Source: Chloroflexota bacterium
Lineage (GTDB): Bacteria; Chloroflexota; Dehalococcoidia; Lucifugimonadales; Lucifugimonadaceae
Assembly (NCBI GenBank): GCA_013204545.1
Contig: JABMNN010000028.1
Coordinates: 1 to 64,000, forward strand
DNA: 64,000 bases
Direction: 5' to 3'
Below the pieces are notes generated by a model. That model was not told the origin of the DNA. It saw nothing but the letters and a program-made list of their open reading frames with translations, and made no database searches. Below, piece by piece: positions 26,339-35,431 of this stretch; positions within the stretch are counted from its first letter, which is position 1, and each line of letters begins with the position of its first letter. Made by a program: the position numbers and the translations under genes.

Positions 26339-27082
26339 ATGGGGCAGCTCGATGGAAAAGTCGCAATCGTTACTGGTGGTGGTTCGGGAATCGGCAAGGG
26401 GATTGCCAAAGCCTTTGCAGACGAGGGCTGTTCAGTTGTTATCGCAGCACGAAATGCAGAACGTCTCAACACAGCAGCGGCCGAGCTTTCGAGCGAGGGG
26501 GCAACGGTAGTCGCTATCCCGACTGATGTCACGAATGAAGAACAGATGATCAGTTTGTTTGCCAAAACGATGGCACAGTTTGGAAAGCTTGACGTGCTGG
26601 TAAACAACTCCGGCGCATTCGACGGTGGCCCCGTGGAAGATCTGACTATGGAACAGTGGCAGCGAGTCCTTCAAGTGAACGTCACTGGTCCGTTCCTAGG
26701 TTCACGCGAGGCGTTCAAGATCATGAAAAAACAGGGTGGTGGTCGAATTATCAACATCGGAAGTATCGCTGCTCAGAAGCCTCGGCACAGTTCTTCCCCC
26801 TACACAACGAGCAAACATGCTGTTTGGGGGCTGACTCAGTCGCTTGCACTCGAAGGACGCGATCATGGAATCGCTGTAAGTGCGCTGCACCCTGGAAACG
26901 TTATGGTTGAGCGACGTGGCGATGGAAAATCGGCAACCGGGCGTGATGAAGGACCCGAGCCATTGATTTCGACAGCAGATATGGGTCGAACGGCGTTGTT
27001 GATGGCGACTCTTCCACCGGAAACAAACATGCTCGAAGCTATCGTTCTGCCGCTTGGTCAGGCGTATCTCGGCAGAGGTTGA
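26339..27082 (+). CDS. Short-chain dehydrogenase/reductase
   Basis: This 247-residue SDR-family NAD(P)-dependent oxidoreductase starts at ATG 26339, backed by AGGAG (26326-26330); the open frame extends upstream but lacks family similarity. The cofactor motif is VTGGGSGIGKGIAKAF (residues 11-26), with AARNAERL after beta-2, which favours NADP. NNSGAFDGG replaces the common NNAG, the catalytic Ser is in INIGSIAAQ, and the YxxxK pair is in SPYTTSKHAVWG. LHPGNVMVE follows as expected. The substrate is not evident. Confidence 0.9.
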   Translation: MGQLDGKVAIVTGGGSGIGKGIAKAFADEGCSVVIAARNAERLNTAAAELSSEGATVVAIPTDVTNEEQMISLFAKTMAQFGKLDVLVNNSGAFDGGPVEDLTMEQWQRVLQVNVTGPFLGSREAFKIMKKQGGGRIINIGSIAAQKPRHSSSPYTTSKHAVWGLTQSLALEGRDHGIAVSALHPGNVMVERRGDGKSATGRDEGPEPLISTADMGRTALLMATLPPETNMLEAIVLPLGQAYLGRG

Positions 27083-27206
27083 TTCCGTCTGATTGCTGGC
27101 GAACCCGTTCCTAACTCACACCTTCAGTAATGAAATCGTAGTGTGGGGGTTGTTAGACTCGCCTGAGATTTGCAGATTACTTTAGATATCTGCTCGGAGA
27201 ATTTTG

Positions 27207-29285
27207 ATGCGAAAACTACTCGCTATCCTACTCGCAGGCTTATTTCTAGTTCTGTTTTTTGTTGCCACAACGGTGAATCAGGTTGTAGATACCGCTTCGG
27301 ATCCTGATGTGATTACAGGGATGTTGGACGACGCAGATGCGTACGACTACGTCTACGACAACATTGTCGGGAATTTAGTTCACGATATGGTTGGCAGGGG
27401 AATTGACGTTAACTCCGGGCTCACCGATTCAGCGGGACTAACGATTCTTACGTTCGATGATCCAGATAAAGCAGCGCTTGCGATCACCGATTTGATCGAA
27501 ACACTTATACCCAGAGAGTATGTGAAAGAAAAGCTTGAAGCGAGTTTGAACGGAGTAGTCCCGTACGCAAGAGGTGAGACTGACGAGTTTACCATCGACC
27601 TTGAAGTTCAAGAGCGTGTGAGGTCAGTACCCACTGCGGTTCGACAGGTGGTTTCGGATCTCAACCTGACTGAGAGAGTCATTGATGATCTGTTAGTTCC
27701 ACAGCTTGATCAGTTCACCGAACAAATTTCTGAACAAGCACTTGGGATTGTATTTACGTCCGCCGAGCTAGAGGCAGATGCCCGCTTGATCTTTGCCCCC
27801 GAGTGGCTCGAAGAGCAATTATTCGGTGCAATCGACGAAATCACTCCGTATTTCGCTGGCGATACGGATTCGTTCAATGTTGTGGTTCGATTCGGTGATC
27901 GGATAGTTATCGTCGGTGAACTACTTAAGGACAAATTAGGTAGCGACGACACGCTGTACAACCTAGTGTTCAATCAGGTTGTCGATCCGTTGATTCAGCA
28001 GGCCGTTGGGCAGACTGCCTCGGTTGGATTCGGTGTTTCGTTGACCGAAGATGAGATAGTCGAAGCATTTGAGGTCATCGCGCCACGGGCGTGGGTTCAG
28101 GAGCAGGGACTCGGTGTTATAGACACTTTGATCGATTACCTGAGCGGGAAGACCGACTCGTTGAATTTCGAGGTTGATCTTTCAGAACGTAAGGTTGCTG
28201 CCGCTCAGGAATTACAGGTACTCGCCAGAAACAAACTTAGGTCAATAGCTGCAACGATACCCAACTGCAACTCTCCAGCCGATGCGCTCGGTGCAGCACA
28301 GGATTTAGCGTCGCAGCAAATCCCTCGATGTATTACTGGAGCGCAATTTACTGTCGAAATAGTGCTGAATTCATTTGGTGGCCTACTTGACGCCCAAGTT
28401 GCGTCGTTTGTTGATTCAAATATCCCAAATCAAGTGTCGTACACCCAGGCTCAGCTTGTGGCGCAGGTCGGAGGCGGACTCGACACGATCGATGATGTTC
28501 GAGCACGAATCATCGAAGGTGTGAGTTTCTCGGAACAGGACCTAGTCTCCAGCTTGGCTGGGGATAGCAGTGCACAGGCACGGGCTGACGCCGAGGAGAC
28601 TCTGAGAATTATTGCCGACGGGATCGTGATAACCGAGAAGAACATAACCGACAACCTCGATCCCAATCTACTTCAGCAGTTCAACGATATGCGTGGCTAC
28701 GCGGGTACTGCTCTTAGCCTGCGCTGGATTCTGTGGGTTTTGGTACTGATCCCACTTCTAGTGATAGCGCTGATCGGTGGACGCGGCTGGGCTGGTCGAC
28801 TCAAGTGGGCTGGTGGTGTTGCGGTGGTATCTGCGTTGATCGTATATGGCGGAATCGCCGCAGCGTGGTCAGTCAACGATATGGCGAAGGACTATATCCC
28901 AGACTATGGTGCCGATGTTAGTGCCGAATTCAGGGCGGATTATCCAAGACTGAGTGCTGAGCTTGAGAGCACCGAGTTGACTACGCGTTTCGAGAAGGCA
29001 TTGGACTCATGGCAGCAGGGATGGCGCAACCAAACCATGCCTTGGATTCTTGGTGGATTGATCGTCTTTTTAGCTGGAACCGTACTTGGGATGACTGGCT
29101 CGAAGAAAGGCACTCCGATGGGGAATGCTACGGCGTACAAGGGTTCAAGTCCATCCGTATCTTCATCTGAAGCATTCTCCATTCCAAAAGACTGGGGTGA
29201 TGACAAGGCAGAGGATCTGCAGGATTCAAACAACGATGATGAAGATGATCCTGAGGTGAAACCGAGCGGAAACACTACTGCTTAA
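27207..29285 (+). CDS. Large membrane-anchored protein with internal repeats, function unknown
   Basis: I do not recognise a named family for this 692-residue protein. An N-terminal membrane helix (about 3-22) is followed by a long extracytoplasmic region. That region contains at least three related segments of about 50 residues (numbered from the preceding TTG): 86-140, 186-234 and 281-330. Each has an acidic start, an I/L-x-P-R/E-x-Y/W-V/L motif, an EQ/EK helix, then Y-x-x-G-x-TDSF/L and an alternating hydrophobic strand. Further on come two or three membrane helices (about 510-530, 535-555 and 612-632) and a hydrophilic acidic tail (DDEDDPEVKPSG). ATG 27207 is preferred over TTG 27204 because GGAGA lies seven bases away. 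It may sense or scaffold at the envelope; this is speculation. Confidence 0.8.
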   Translation: MRKLLAILLAGLFLVLFFVATTVNQVVDTASDPDVITGMLDDADAYDYVYDNIVGNLVHDMVGRGIDVNSGLTDSAGLTILTFDDPDKAALAITDLIETLIPREYVKEKLEASLNGVVPYARGETDEFTIDLEVQERVRSVPTAVRQVVSDLNLTERVIDDLLVPQLDQFTEQISEQALGIVFTSAELEADARLIFAPEWLEEQLFGAIDEITPYFAGDTDSFNVVVRFGDRIVIVGELLKDKLGSDDTLYNLVFNQVVDPLIQQAVGQTASVGFGVSLTEDEIVEAFEVIAPRAWVQEQGLGVIDTLIDYLSGKTDSLNFEVDLSERKVAAAQELQVLARNKLRSIAATIPNCNSPADALGAAQDLASQQIPRCITGAQFTVEIVLNSFGGLLDAQVASFVDSNIPNQVSYTQAQLVAQVGGGLDTIDDVRARIIEGVSFSEQDLVSSLAGDSSAQARADAEETLRIIADGIVITEKNITDNLDPNLLQQFNDMRGYAGTALSLRWILWVLVLIPLLVIALIGGRGWAGRLKWAGGVAVVSALIVYGGIAAAWSVNDMAKDYIPDYGADVSAEFRADYPRLSAELESTELTTRFEKALDSWQQGWRNQTMPWILGGLIVFLAGTVLGMTGSKKGTPMGNATAYKGSSPSVSSSEAFSIPKDWGDDKAEDLQDSNNDDEDDPEVKPSGNTTA

Positions 29286-29312
29286 ATATCACGGCAGTAT
29301 CTAATCGAGGGC

Positions 29313-30215
29313 TTAGATTGCACCACGGGCAATTGCGTCGAGAATCGTGGCGACAGCTTTGGCAAGCATAGACGCATCGACGGTGTCTGCTGTATCGGTA
29401 GGTCGGTGATAGTTCGGGTTTCTGAAATTCGCTGTATCACTGATCATCACCGCCGGAATGCCCGCTTTCCAAAACGGTGCGTGATCGCTGCGTCGTAGAT
29501 TTCTAACGATAGGCATCCACCAGGGAATTTCGAGTGGCAGGATGGGCAGACCAATGTTCGAATTGTCGGCGCTGGTCTCAAGATGCCTTGAGATGTTGCG
29601 TCCCTGGCTCTTCGACAATATCAATAGTGATTTTGCTTCGAACCGTTGCTTCACAAGTGCTTTATACGCCCGTGGAAATAGTAGCCGAAATGACACCGGC
29701 AGCCGTTGTTTTAGCGTCGATGAACTGAACCCGATAGTTTCCAGAATTATGGCAGCAGAAGGTCGGTTATCTGACGTAATATTTGCGACGTAGGCTGACG
29801 ATCCGTGGAGACCTTCTGCCGGTGGTTGCATTTCTTCAGCATCGAAAACGGCAAACGTGATCTTGCGTAGGCTGCCTGATTTCGCAAGCACACGTCCGCA
29901 TTCGAGCATCGCAGCAACACCACTGGCGTTGTCATCGGCTCCTGGCGAGCCTAGAACGGTGTCATAGTGGGCACCAATTAAAATCGATGGTTCGATGGAA
30001 CTTTCATTCAGAGTGCCGTTGATATTTACGCCAGTTCGTTCCGGCGACTGTTTTGGTATTTCGAATTGTTGTCGGCGTACAACAAGCCCGATACTTGCGA
30101 ACTGAGTCGCTATCCATTCCGCCGCGTTGGCATGCTGGCCGGGATTACTATTTGAGTTGCGCGGGGAGGCGCTCAACGTTTCAATATCGCTCTGTATTCG
30201 TGATTCTGAGAGCAT
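29313..30215 (-). CDS. M28-family zinc aminopeptidase-like protein
   Basis: This 300-residue metallopeptidase belongs to family M28 (aminopeptidase Y/S or glutaminyl-cyclase-like fold). Zinc ligands can be followed in order: His in IGAHYDTVLGSPGADDNASG, the bridging Asp in ADDNASG, Glu in FDAEE, and a final His in NPNYHRPTDTADT. There is no signal peptide or lipobox, so it is probably cytoplasmic, whereas many relatives are secreted. It runs divergent to the tandem ABM gene, whose promoter lies in the shared 145-base gap. Peptide substrate unknown. Confidence 0.85.
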   Translation of the reverse strand: MLSESRIQSDIETLSASPRNSNSNPGQHANAAEWIATQFASIGLVVRRQQFEIPKQSPERTGVNINGTLNESSIEPSILIGAHYDTVLGSPGADDNASGVAAMLECGRVLAKSGSLRKITFAVFDAEEMQPPAEGLHGSSAYVANITSDNRPSAAIILETIGFSSSTLKQRLPVSFRLLFPRAYKALVKQRFEAKSLLILSKSQGRNISRHLETSADNSNIGLPILPLEIPWWMPIVRNLRRSDHAPFWKAGIPAVMISDTANFRNPNYHRPTDTADTVDASMLAKAVATILDAIARGAI

Positions 30216-30256
30216 CGAAACTGTTGTTGCCTTAGGTTGTTCGAGGGGAGAAACTG

Positions 30257-30285
30257 TTCACGATTGAGTCCTCCAAGCGTATACT
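30257..30285 (+). promoter_or_regulatory. Candidate sigma-70 type promoter of the ABM gene
   Basis: TTCACG (30257-30262) and TATACT (30280-30285) are spaced by exactly 17 bases, giving a leader of about 70 bases before ATG 30361. The fit is 4 of 6 and 5 of 6 to consensus. It lies in the divergent gap between the peptidase and ABM genes. Confidence 0.45.
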
Positions 30286-30360
30286 CCGCCAGCCAGTATA
30301 TGAAGTAGGTCGTGTAATAGAGGAAGCGAATCCTCGCCCGACCGTAAATTTGGAGTTGTG

Positions 30361-31056
30361 ATGTACATCCTGATGGTGCGACTGAAGGTCAAAGAAGACC
30401 GTATCGAAGATTTCATTGCTGCATCGATTGGTGATGCAAAGGGTTCGGTAATGAACGAGCCAGGGTGTCGGCGATTCGACATCGTTCAGGCCGCTAATGA
30501 CCCAACGTCGTTTGCGTTCTGTGAGGTTTACAACGATGAAGCCGCCTTTAAGGCTCACGGAGAAATGCCTCACTTCAAAGTATGGCAAGCAGCTGTTGGT
30601 GACATGTTCGACGGTGAAGTTGGAGTGTCATTCTGTAAGCCCGTATTCCCACGTGGTGATGCCAAGTGGGATTCGTACCGGTCTCACATCGTTGATGACG
30701 AATATTTCGCGTCGAGCTTGCATGTGATCCACGCTCCGAAGTTCGTGAAAGAAGAGCATGTGGATGCTTTCATCGAGTCGGTTTCGAAGGATGGTGTAGG
30801 TTCGACCCATGAAGAACAGGGCTGCTTACGGTTCGATGTTTACCAGAATGTGAACGACCCGACCGAGCTCTATTTGTATGAGGTCTACGTTAACCCTGAT
30901 GCGTTCGAGTACCACAAGAACACTCCTCACATTAAACAGTGGGTTGCAGATGTGAAGGACATGTACGACACCAGCAGAGACGGTGGAGCTAGAGTCGGTC
31001 GAAACGTGTGGCCGCCCGACAATTGGGCATGGAGCTCTGGCAAGCCGACCTGGTAG
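30361..31056 (+). CDS. Tandem antibiotic biosynthesis monooxygenase (ABM) domain protein
   Basis: The 231-residue protein carries two ABM (dimeric ferredoxin-like) domains. Domain one (residues 1-88) begins YILMVRLKVKEDRIEDF and contains EPGCRRFDIVQ, FAFCEVYNDEAAFKAH and PHFKVWQ. Domain two (about 118-205) mirrors it: HVIHAPKFVKEEHVDAF, EQGCLRFDVYQ, YLYEVYVNPDAFEYH and PHIKQWV. The fusion makes an intramolecular version of the usual homodimer. Family members are cofactor-free oxygenases or LsrG-type isomerases of small aromatic or sugar-derived molecules; the true substrate is unknown. ATG 30361 is favoured by GGAG five bases upstream; a GTG at 30358 would be too close. A strong terminator follows. 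Confidence 0.88.
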   Translation: MYILMVRLKVKEDRIEDFIAASIGDAKGSVMNEPGCRRFDIVQAANDPTSFAFCEVYNDEAAFKAHGEMPHFKVWQAAVGDMFDGEVGVSFCKPVFPRGDAKWDSYRSHIVDDEYFASSLHVIHAPKFVKEEHVDAFIESVSKDGVGSTHEEQGCLRFDVYQNVNDPTELYLYEVYVNPDAFEYHKNTPHIKQWVADVKDMYDTSRDGGARVGRNVWPPDNWAWSSGKPTW

Positions 31057-31090
31057 GTCTTCGCTGCCTGTGCTGAAGTAGCGTTAACTA

Positions 31091-31133
31091 AGAAGCGCCG
31101 GGTCGTTAGACCCGGCGCTTCTCTTTATTTCTT
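31091..31133 (+). terminator. Strong, possibly bidirectional terminator
   Basis: AGAAGCGCCGGGTC (31091-31104) pairs perfectly with GACCCGGCGCTTCT (31109-31122) around GTTA, and a T-rich CTTTATTTC tail follows. It ends the ABM gene and may also stop transcripts of the convergent chemoreceptor gene. Confidence 0.85.
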
Positions 31134-31148
31134 CAGAAGGCGCTGTTA

Positions 31149-33947
31149 TTACGCAGCGATTTCGTTTTGAGGTTCGTTCTCATCTTCTACGTCAGAATCC
31201 TGAACTTTCTCAGTTCGGATACTGGAAGTCATGAAGACTGACACTGAGTCCTTCAGTGCGCTTGCAAGGTCTTTAAGAGTTGATGATGATGCAACAACTT
31301 CTTCAACCTGCGCACTAAGTTCTTCCGTGCTAGCCGATGCCTCTTCAGCCGATGCCGAACTTTCTTCGGTTGTAGCAGCCACGCTGTCCATCGCTGCTCG
31401 AACTTTGTTTGCGTTCTCACCCATTTCGGCTGCACTGGTGGCGTTACGGTTAGCAACGGATTCAACCGACTCGACGTTCGAGACCATCTGGTCGCTCAAA
31501 CTTTTTACGTCCTGCGCCGATTTTGCCATCGCATCGATCTGGTCTGAAACAGCCGCAACCGAGTCGATGATGGTTTCGAGAGCTTCCCCTGCCTGTTTGG
31601 CAAGATCAGATCCCTGTTCAACTTCTTGTGAACCAGCTTCGGTAGCCTTGATCGACTGTTGAACGCCCTTCTGGACGCCTTCGATTAGACCTGCGATTTC
31701 TGAGGTTGCACCTGTAACCCGTTCAGCGAGCTGTCTAACTTCGTCGGCAACAACTGCAAACCCACGTCCCTGTTCACCCGCTCGTGCCGCCTCTATGGCG
31801 GCGTTTAGCGCTAACAGGTTCGTCTGTGCGGCGATGTCGTCGATCACGGCAACAATCTTACCGATTTCAGCGGACTGTTCACCAAGACCGGTGACCTGTT
31901 CGCTGACCGAATTGACTGCGCCGGAGATTCGCTCCATGCCTTCAACAGTTTGCTTCACGATCGCTAGACCGTTGTCTGCAGCTTCATTTGCTGCCTTTGA
32001 ACCAGCCGTGGCTTCGGCTGCATTACTGGCTACAGTGTCGGTAGCCGAAGCTACATCGCCAACAATGATTTTTGCCTTTTCAACGGACTCTGTCTGCTCA
32101 ACCGAACCAGCATTGATCTTGTCGAGACCAGCGGTGAGATCGTTTATGAGTTCGACTGAGGATTGAATACCTGCCGCCTGTTCCTGAGCACCGCTTGCAA
32201 CCTGCTGTGAAGTAGATGCAATACCCTGAGTGGCTTCACCAGCTTGTTCAGCTGCTTCTGCCATTTCGGTTGCGGCTTCATTTACGGAGTCGGCGGTTTC
32301 TCTTACACCATCGATGAGTACGGACATGTTCTCGACCATCGAGTTGTAGGAATCAGCTGATTCGTTTAGTCGACTGATAATGTCGTTAAACGCTGCTCCG
32401 ATTTGACCAACTTCGTCGGAACTCGAAACAGTTACCGGTTCTATCGAGACGGTGTATTGGTTCGTGAGGTCACCTGCGGCAACCGACTTGAGTCGGTCGG
32501 TCATTGTCGGCAACGCTTCAGTGCTGACGATGTTGGCGATAGCGGTTACTTCCCGCAACTTGGCGACAATTGTCTTTCGAATGAAAACAACGATTAGACC
32601 AAGAACGAGTGCGCCAACGGCAAGAAGGATTAGTTCAAGAGTTTTTAGCGATCCGACAACTGCCTGTGATTCATCTGCGACGAGTCCCGTGGTGACGTTG
32701 GTTGCGTCAAACAGCGGACCCACGTTTACGCCGATATCGACAATAGCGTCTTTTGCACCAGTGTCGAACGTGCTGACCAGGTTTACCTGTGATCGATATT
32801 CATCCCATGCGGCGTCGGTTGCATCGAGCGCAGCCAAAACTGCAGGGCTAGTAGTTCCCTTTAAGTCAAGAACTGAGTCACCAGCGTGAAGGCCAGCCTG
32901 AATGGCTTCAAACGAATCTGCCTGAGTTTCAATTTCAGCCCAGATCGCCTTGCGTTCCGCTTCGGTCGTGGCAGCTAGATAATTGTTGGCGAGGTACGCG
33001 GTTCGGTAGGCACGCATACGCTGTCCACCAGCTGCATCCATGTCGGTTACCGATACTTGGTTTGTGTTCAGGGAATTAACAACTGCTGCTGATGCACTGA
33101 ATACACTTGGTGTAAGACGGTCGACATTTTTCAGTGAAGACCCTTCTACGTCAAGCCCGTTGACGATGTGAGTAATATTTCCGGCTAGATCAGCGAATGC
33201 TGAATCAACCGACGTAAGAAGATCAAGAACCTCAGCGCTAGTCGTTCCTGAAAGATTTCGGTCGGCATCGCCACCGCGTAATCCGGCTTGAACAGCTGAG
33301 AAGTCGCTTAGTGTGTTTTCAATGTCTAAGGCAAGGTGTTCTCGTTCGCTAACCTCGGTGACCCACGCGTTAGCGAGGAAACCGAGTTTAAAAACTCGCA
33401 TACGCTGCGCGCCAGCTTGATCTAGATTGGTCACACTGATCTGAGATGTACTCATCAAGCCGACGACATCAGCCGCCTTTGAGAAGAGCGCAGGTACTGT
33501 GGAGTTGATATTCCCGATTGCTGTGACGGCAACGGTGTCAGAGTCGAGGATGGTCTGTAGTTCTGACTTGTAGATATCCCACTCAGCGTCAACTACCTCG
33601 AGCTGTGCCAGCACGTCAGCACTGTTTGTGCCGTTAAGATCGTATTTCGCATCGCCCGAAGCAAGACCTATCTGAACTTCTTCAAACTGGGTGATTACGC
33701 CGGTTAACGCTGGACCGATTTCTTTTCGGCCTTCGGCATCAGCCTGAAAATACTCGTTCGCGAGTGTCGCGGCTTTATAAGCCCGCATGCGTTGCGCGCC
33801 CGCTTGGTTGACCATCGGCGTGCTGCCATCCAGCGATCCGAAGGTTTGAAAGTTTAGCCCGATTGTTGCGGCGAGAATGCCGAACATAATGAGTAAAACC
33901 GCAATTAGTTTTGCTTGTATCGAGCCAGTAATAAATCGCAAGTTCAT
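31149..33947 (-). CDS. Methyl-accepting chemotaxis protein with three PilJ-type sensor repeats
   Basis: This is a 932-residue transmembrane chemoreceptor. Helix one is at residues 12-32 and helix two at 436-456. Between them, three tandem PilJ-type modules begin with AGAQRMRAY (49-57), AGAQRMRVF (178-186) and AGGQRMRAY (306-314), each followed about 50 residues later by an L-x-GTTS-x-x-VL motif. A HAMP-like linker (457-530) leads to the coiled-coil signalling domain, whose tip contains [20 protein letters not shown] and [18 protein letters not shown]. The C-terminus ([18 protein letters not shown]) lacks a CheR-tether pentapeptide. GGGGGG precedes the ATG. cheW is the next gene upstream in the same direction. 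Confidence 0.93.
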   Translation of the reverse strand: MNLRFITGSIQAKLIAVLLIMFGILAATIGLNFQTFGSLDGSTPMVNQAGAQRMRAYKAATLANEYFQADAEGRKEIGPALTGVITQFEEVQIGLASGDAKYDLNGTNSADVLAQLEVVDAEWDIYKSELQTILDSDTVAVTAIGNINSTVPALFSKAADVVGLMSTSQISVTNLDQAGAQRMRVFKLGFLANAWVTEVSEREHLALDIENTLSDFSAVQAGLRGGDADRNLSGTTSAEVLDLLTSVDSAFADLAGNITHIVNGLDVEGSSLKNVDRLTPSVFSASAAVVNSLNTNQVSVTDMDAAGGQRMRAYRTAYLANNYLAATTEAERKAIWAEIETQADSFEAIQAGLHAGDSVLDLKGTTSPAVLAALDATDAAWDEYRSQVNLVSTFDTGAKDAIVDIGVNVGPLFDATNVTTGLVADESQAVVGSLKTLELILLAVGALVLGLIVVFIRKTIVAKLREVTAIANIVSTEALPTMTDRLKSVAAGDLTNQYTVSIEPVTVSSSDEVGQIGAAFNDIISRLNESADSYNSMVENMSVLIDGVRETADSVNEAATEMAEAAEQAGEATQGIASTSQQVASGAQEQAAGIQSSVELINDLTAGLDKINAGSVEQTESVEKAKIIVGDVASATDTVASNAAEATAGSKAANEAADNGLAIVKQTVEGMERISGAVNSVSEQVTGLGEQSAEIGKIVAVIDDIAAQTNLLALNAAIEAARAGEQGRGFAVVADEVRQLAERVTGATSEIAGLIEGVQKGVQQSIKATEAGSQEVEQGSDLAKQAGEALETIIDSVAAVSDQIDAMAKSAQDVKSLSDQMVSNVESVESVANRNATSAAEMGENANKVRAAMDSVAATTEESSASAEEASASTEELSAQVEEVVASSSTLKDLASALKDSVSVFMTSSIRTEKVQDSDVEDENEPQNEIAA

Positions 33948-34266
33948 GGATACCCCCCAAGTGCGATGATGTGTCGTACTTCTGGATTTCAGCTCGCAGC
34001 AATTTCTGCGGCTGACATTCAGAAAGCCCTGTTGTTAATGTGAGGTGCGTATTGCCTTCTGGCATACGGAATTAACGAGGTAGTGTTCCTGTTAATTTGT
34101 TCTATGGCGTTGGGGAACCGCCGTAGGTACAGTCGCCTAGTTTCGATATATCTACATAAAAACGTATAAAAGATAAAAATGTACTATAAGCCACATGTGA
34201 TAAACGAAATTCGTAGCTATTCGGAGATGCCTTTAGAAATGCTTGGACTCGGGTAGGAGATAAAAC
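33948..34266. other. Intergenic leader region of the chemoreceptor gene
   Basis: No gene is seen. It contains a bulged hairpin CGTAT-T-GCC (34048-34056) with GGCATACG (34061-34068), flanked by TTAAT and ATTAA, and an AT-rich stretch at about 34143-34200 that probably holds the promoter. I see no sigma-28 type motif. Confidence 0.4.
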
Positions 34267-34300
34267 AAAAAACGCCGGATCGTTCGATCCGACGTTTTTT
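34267..34300 (-). terminator. Terminator behind cheW
   Basis: The stem AAAAAACG-C-CGGATCG (34267-34282) pairs with CGATCCG-A-CGTTTTTT (34285-34300), with one internal mismatch. Read on the minus strand it ends in a T-run just after cheW. The symmetric A/T ends mean it could work in both directions, insulating cheW from the chemoreceptor gene. Confidence 0.8.
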
Positions 34301-34323
34301 ATAATTCGCAGTTACCCAGTGAA

Positions 34324-34821
34324 CTAGGCGGCTAATGAATCAGACGATTGTTGGACTTCTTCCAACTGTGTTTGTTCCCCGTCGCTAATGACCTTTGCTA
34401 TGTCTAGCAGGATGATCAGCTTCTTATCACTCTTGACGATACCTGTGAGGTACTCAGAGTCGTTTGTTGTGATCACAGTTGAAGGTGGCTCTATCGAACT
34501 AGATGCGACGCGGCTGACTTCAGTCACCGCATCCACAACCATTCCGATGTCTTGTCCCCCAACATCAACGACGACGATTCTGTGTTCGTCAGTTCGTTCT
34601 GAACTTGGCATTGAGAACCTGGTTCGAAGATCGACCACAGGAATTACTTTGCCACGTAGGTTAATCACACCCTCGATAAATTCAGGGGCTCTTGGCACGC
34701 GGGTTATTTCCTGCATGCGTATGATTTCTCGGACAGCGCTGATATCTACGCCGTATGCCTCTTCGTTGAGGTCGAATACGACGAGCTGGCGCTCTCCTGA
34801 CATTCCAGTATTTTCAGACAT
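34324..34821 (-). CDS. cheW: Chemotaxis coupling protein CheW
   Basis: CheW links chemoreceptors to the kinase CheA in the signalling array. The 165-residue protein spans the SH3-like double beta-barrel: RQLVVFDLNEEAYGVDISAVREII (12-35), the conserved RVPRAPEFIEGVINLRGKVIPVVDLRTRF (41-69) including NLRGKxxPVxDLR, then IVVVDVGGQDIGMVVDAVTEV. A short acidic tail follows. The ribosome site AAGGAG lies upstream of ATG 34821. No cheA, cheR, cheB or cheY cluster is in view, so the partner kinase must be encoded elsewhere. Confidence 0.94.
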   Translation of the reverse strand: MSENTGMSGERQLVVFDLNEEAYGVDISAVREIIRMQEITRVPRAPEFIEGVINLRGKVIPVVDLRTRFSMPSSERTDEHRIVVVDVGGQDIGMVVDAVTEVSRVASSSIEPPSTVITTNDSEYLTGIVKSDKKLIILLDIAKVISDGEQTQLEEVQQSSDSLAA

Positions 34822-35028
34822 GATTTCAAGTACTCCTTGTCTTCATATCCAGTAGTAAAAGCGACCGCACTTGCGACCGCTCGATTCTGTTAATCCTTTC
34901 TATAATCGTGTATCTGGGAAGATCGAACATCGGAGGAATGGACAATGGTGCTGCGGGAACTACCTATTGGTTGTCGGTGAAGGTTGGGTTGTAATCAATA
35001 TTTTGCTGGATTAAACGATACGAGCGTA

Positions 35029-35346
35029 CTAGGCGGCTAGTTGTTGTTCGCCGGTACTCGTTTTCGAGACGACTTTAGAATTTGTACTAGAATCGTCGAC
35101 CTAGAACACACTAGCTGAAGTCTTCAGAGCATTGGCAAGATCAGAAAGTGTCGATGCGGATGCGACTACTTCTTCAACTTGGGCACTGAGTTCTTCAGTG
35201 CTTGCCGAAGCCTCTTCCGCAGCGACCGAGCTTTCTTCAGTCAAACCAGCGATCCCATCCATGGGTTCACACAGCTGTTCACCGGATCGGCCTGCCTCGA
35301 TTGCTGCGTTAAGCGCCATCAAGATTAGGCTGGGTGAAATCCGCAA
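35029..35346 (-). pseudogene. Decayed chemoreceptor remnant
   Basis: Only pieces of a methyl-accepting chemotaxis protein remain. The tip fragment [18 protein letters not shown] is joined directly to the C-terminal helix ([18 protein letters not shown]...SDLANALKTSASVF), so about 150 residues of the signalling hairpin are deleted. Everything upstream (sensor, membrane helices, HAMP) is missing. An in-frame TAG at 35101-35103 follows SVF, and the frame continues to TAG 35029 with a tail (STGEQQLAA) like that of the intact receptor at 31149. It probably derives from a paralogous receptor once co-located with cheW. Confidence 0.8.
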
Positions 35347-35431
35347 TTTAATAGAATGTTGTTCTCTAAACGGAGAATCTTGAGTCTACAAACGGTGACA
35401 GTACCACCGAATGCCCGGCGGACATTTTTAT

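Noticed and set aside
34857-34884. GCGACCGC repeated twice upstream of cheW
   Set aside because: Only two short direct copies, not a hairpin and not an array; too little to call an operator or repeat.
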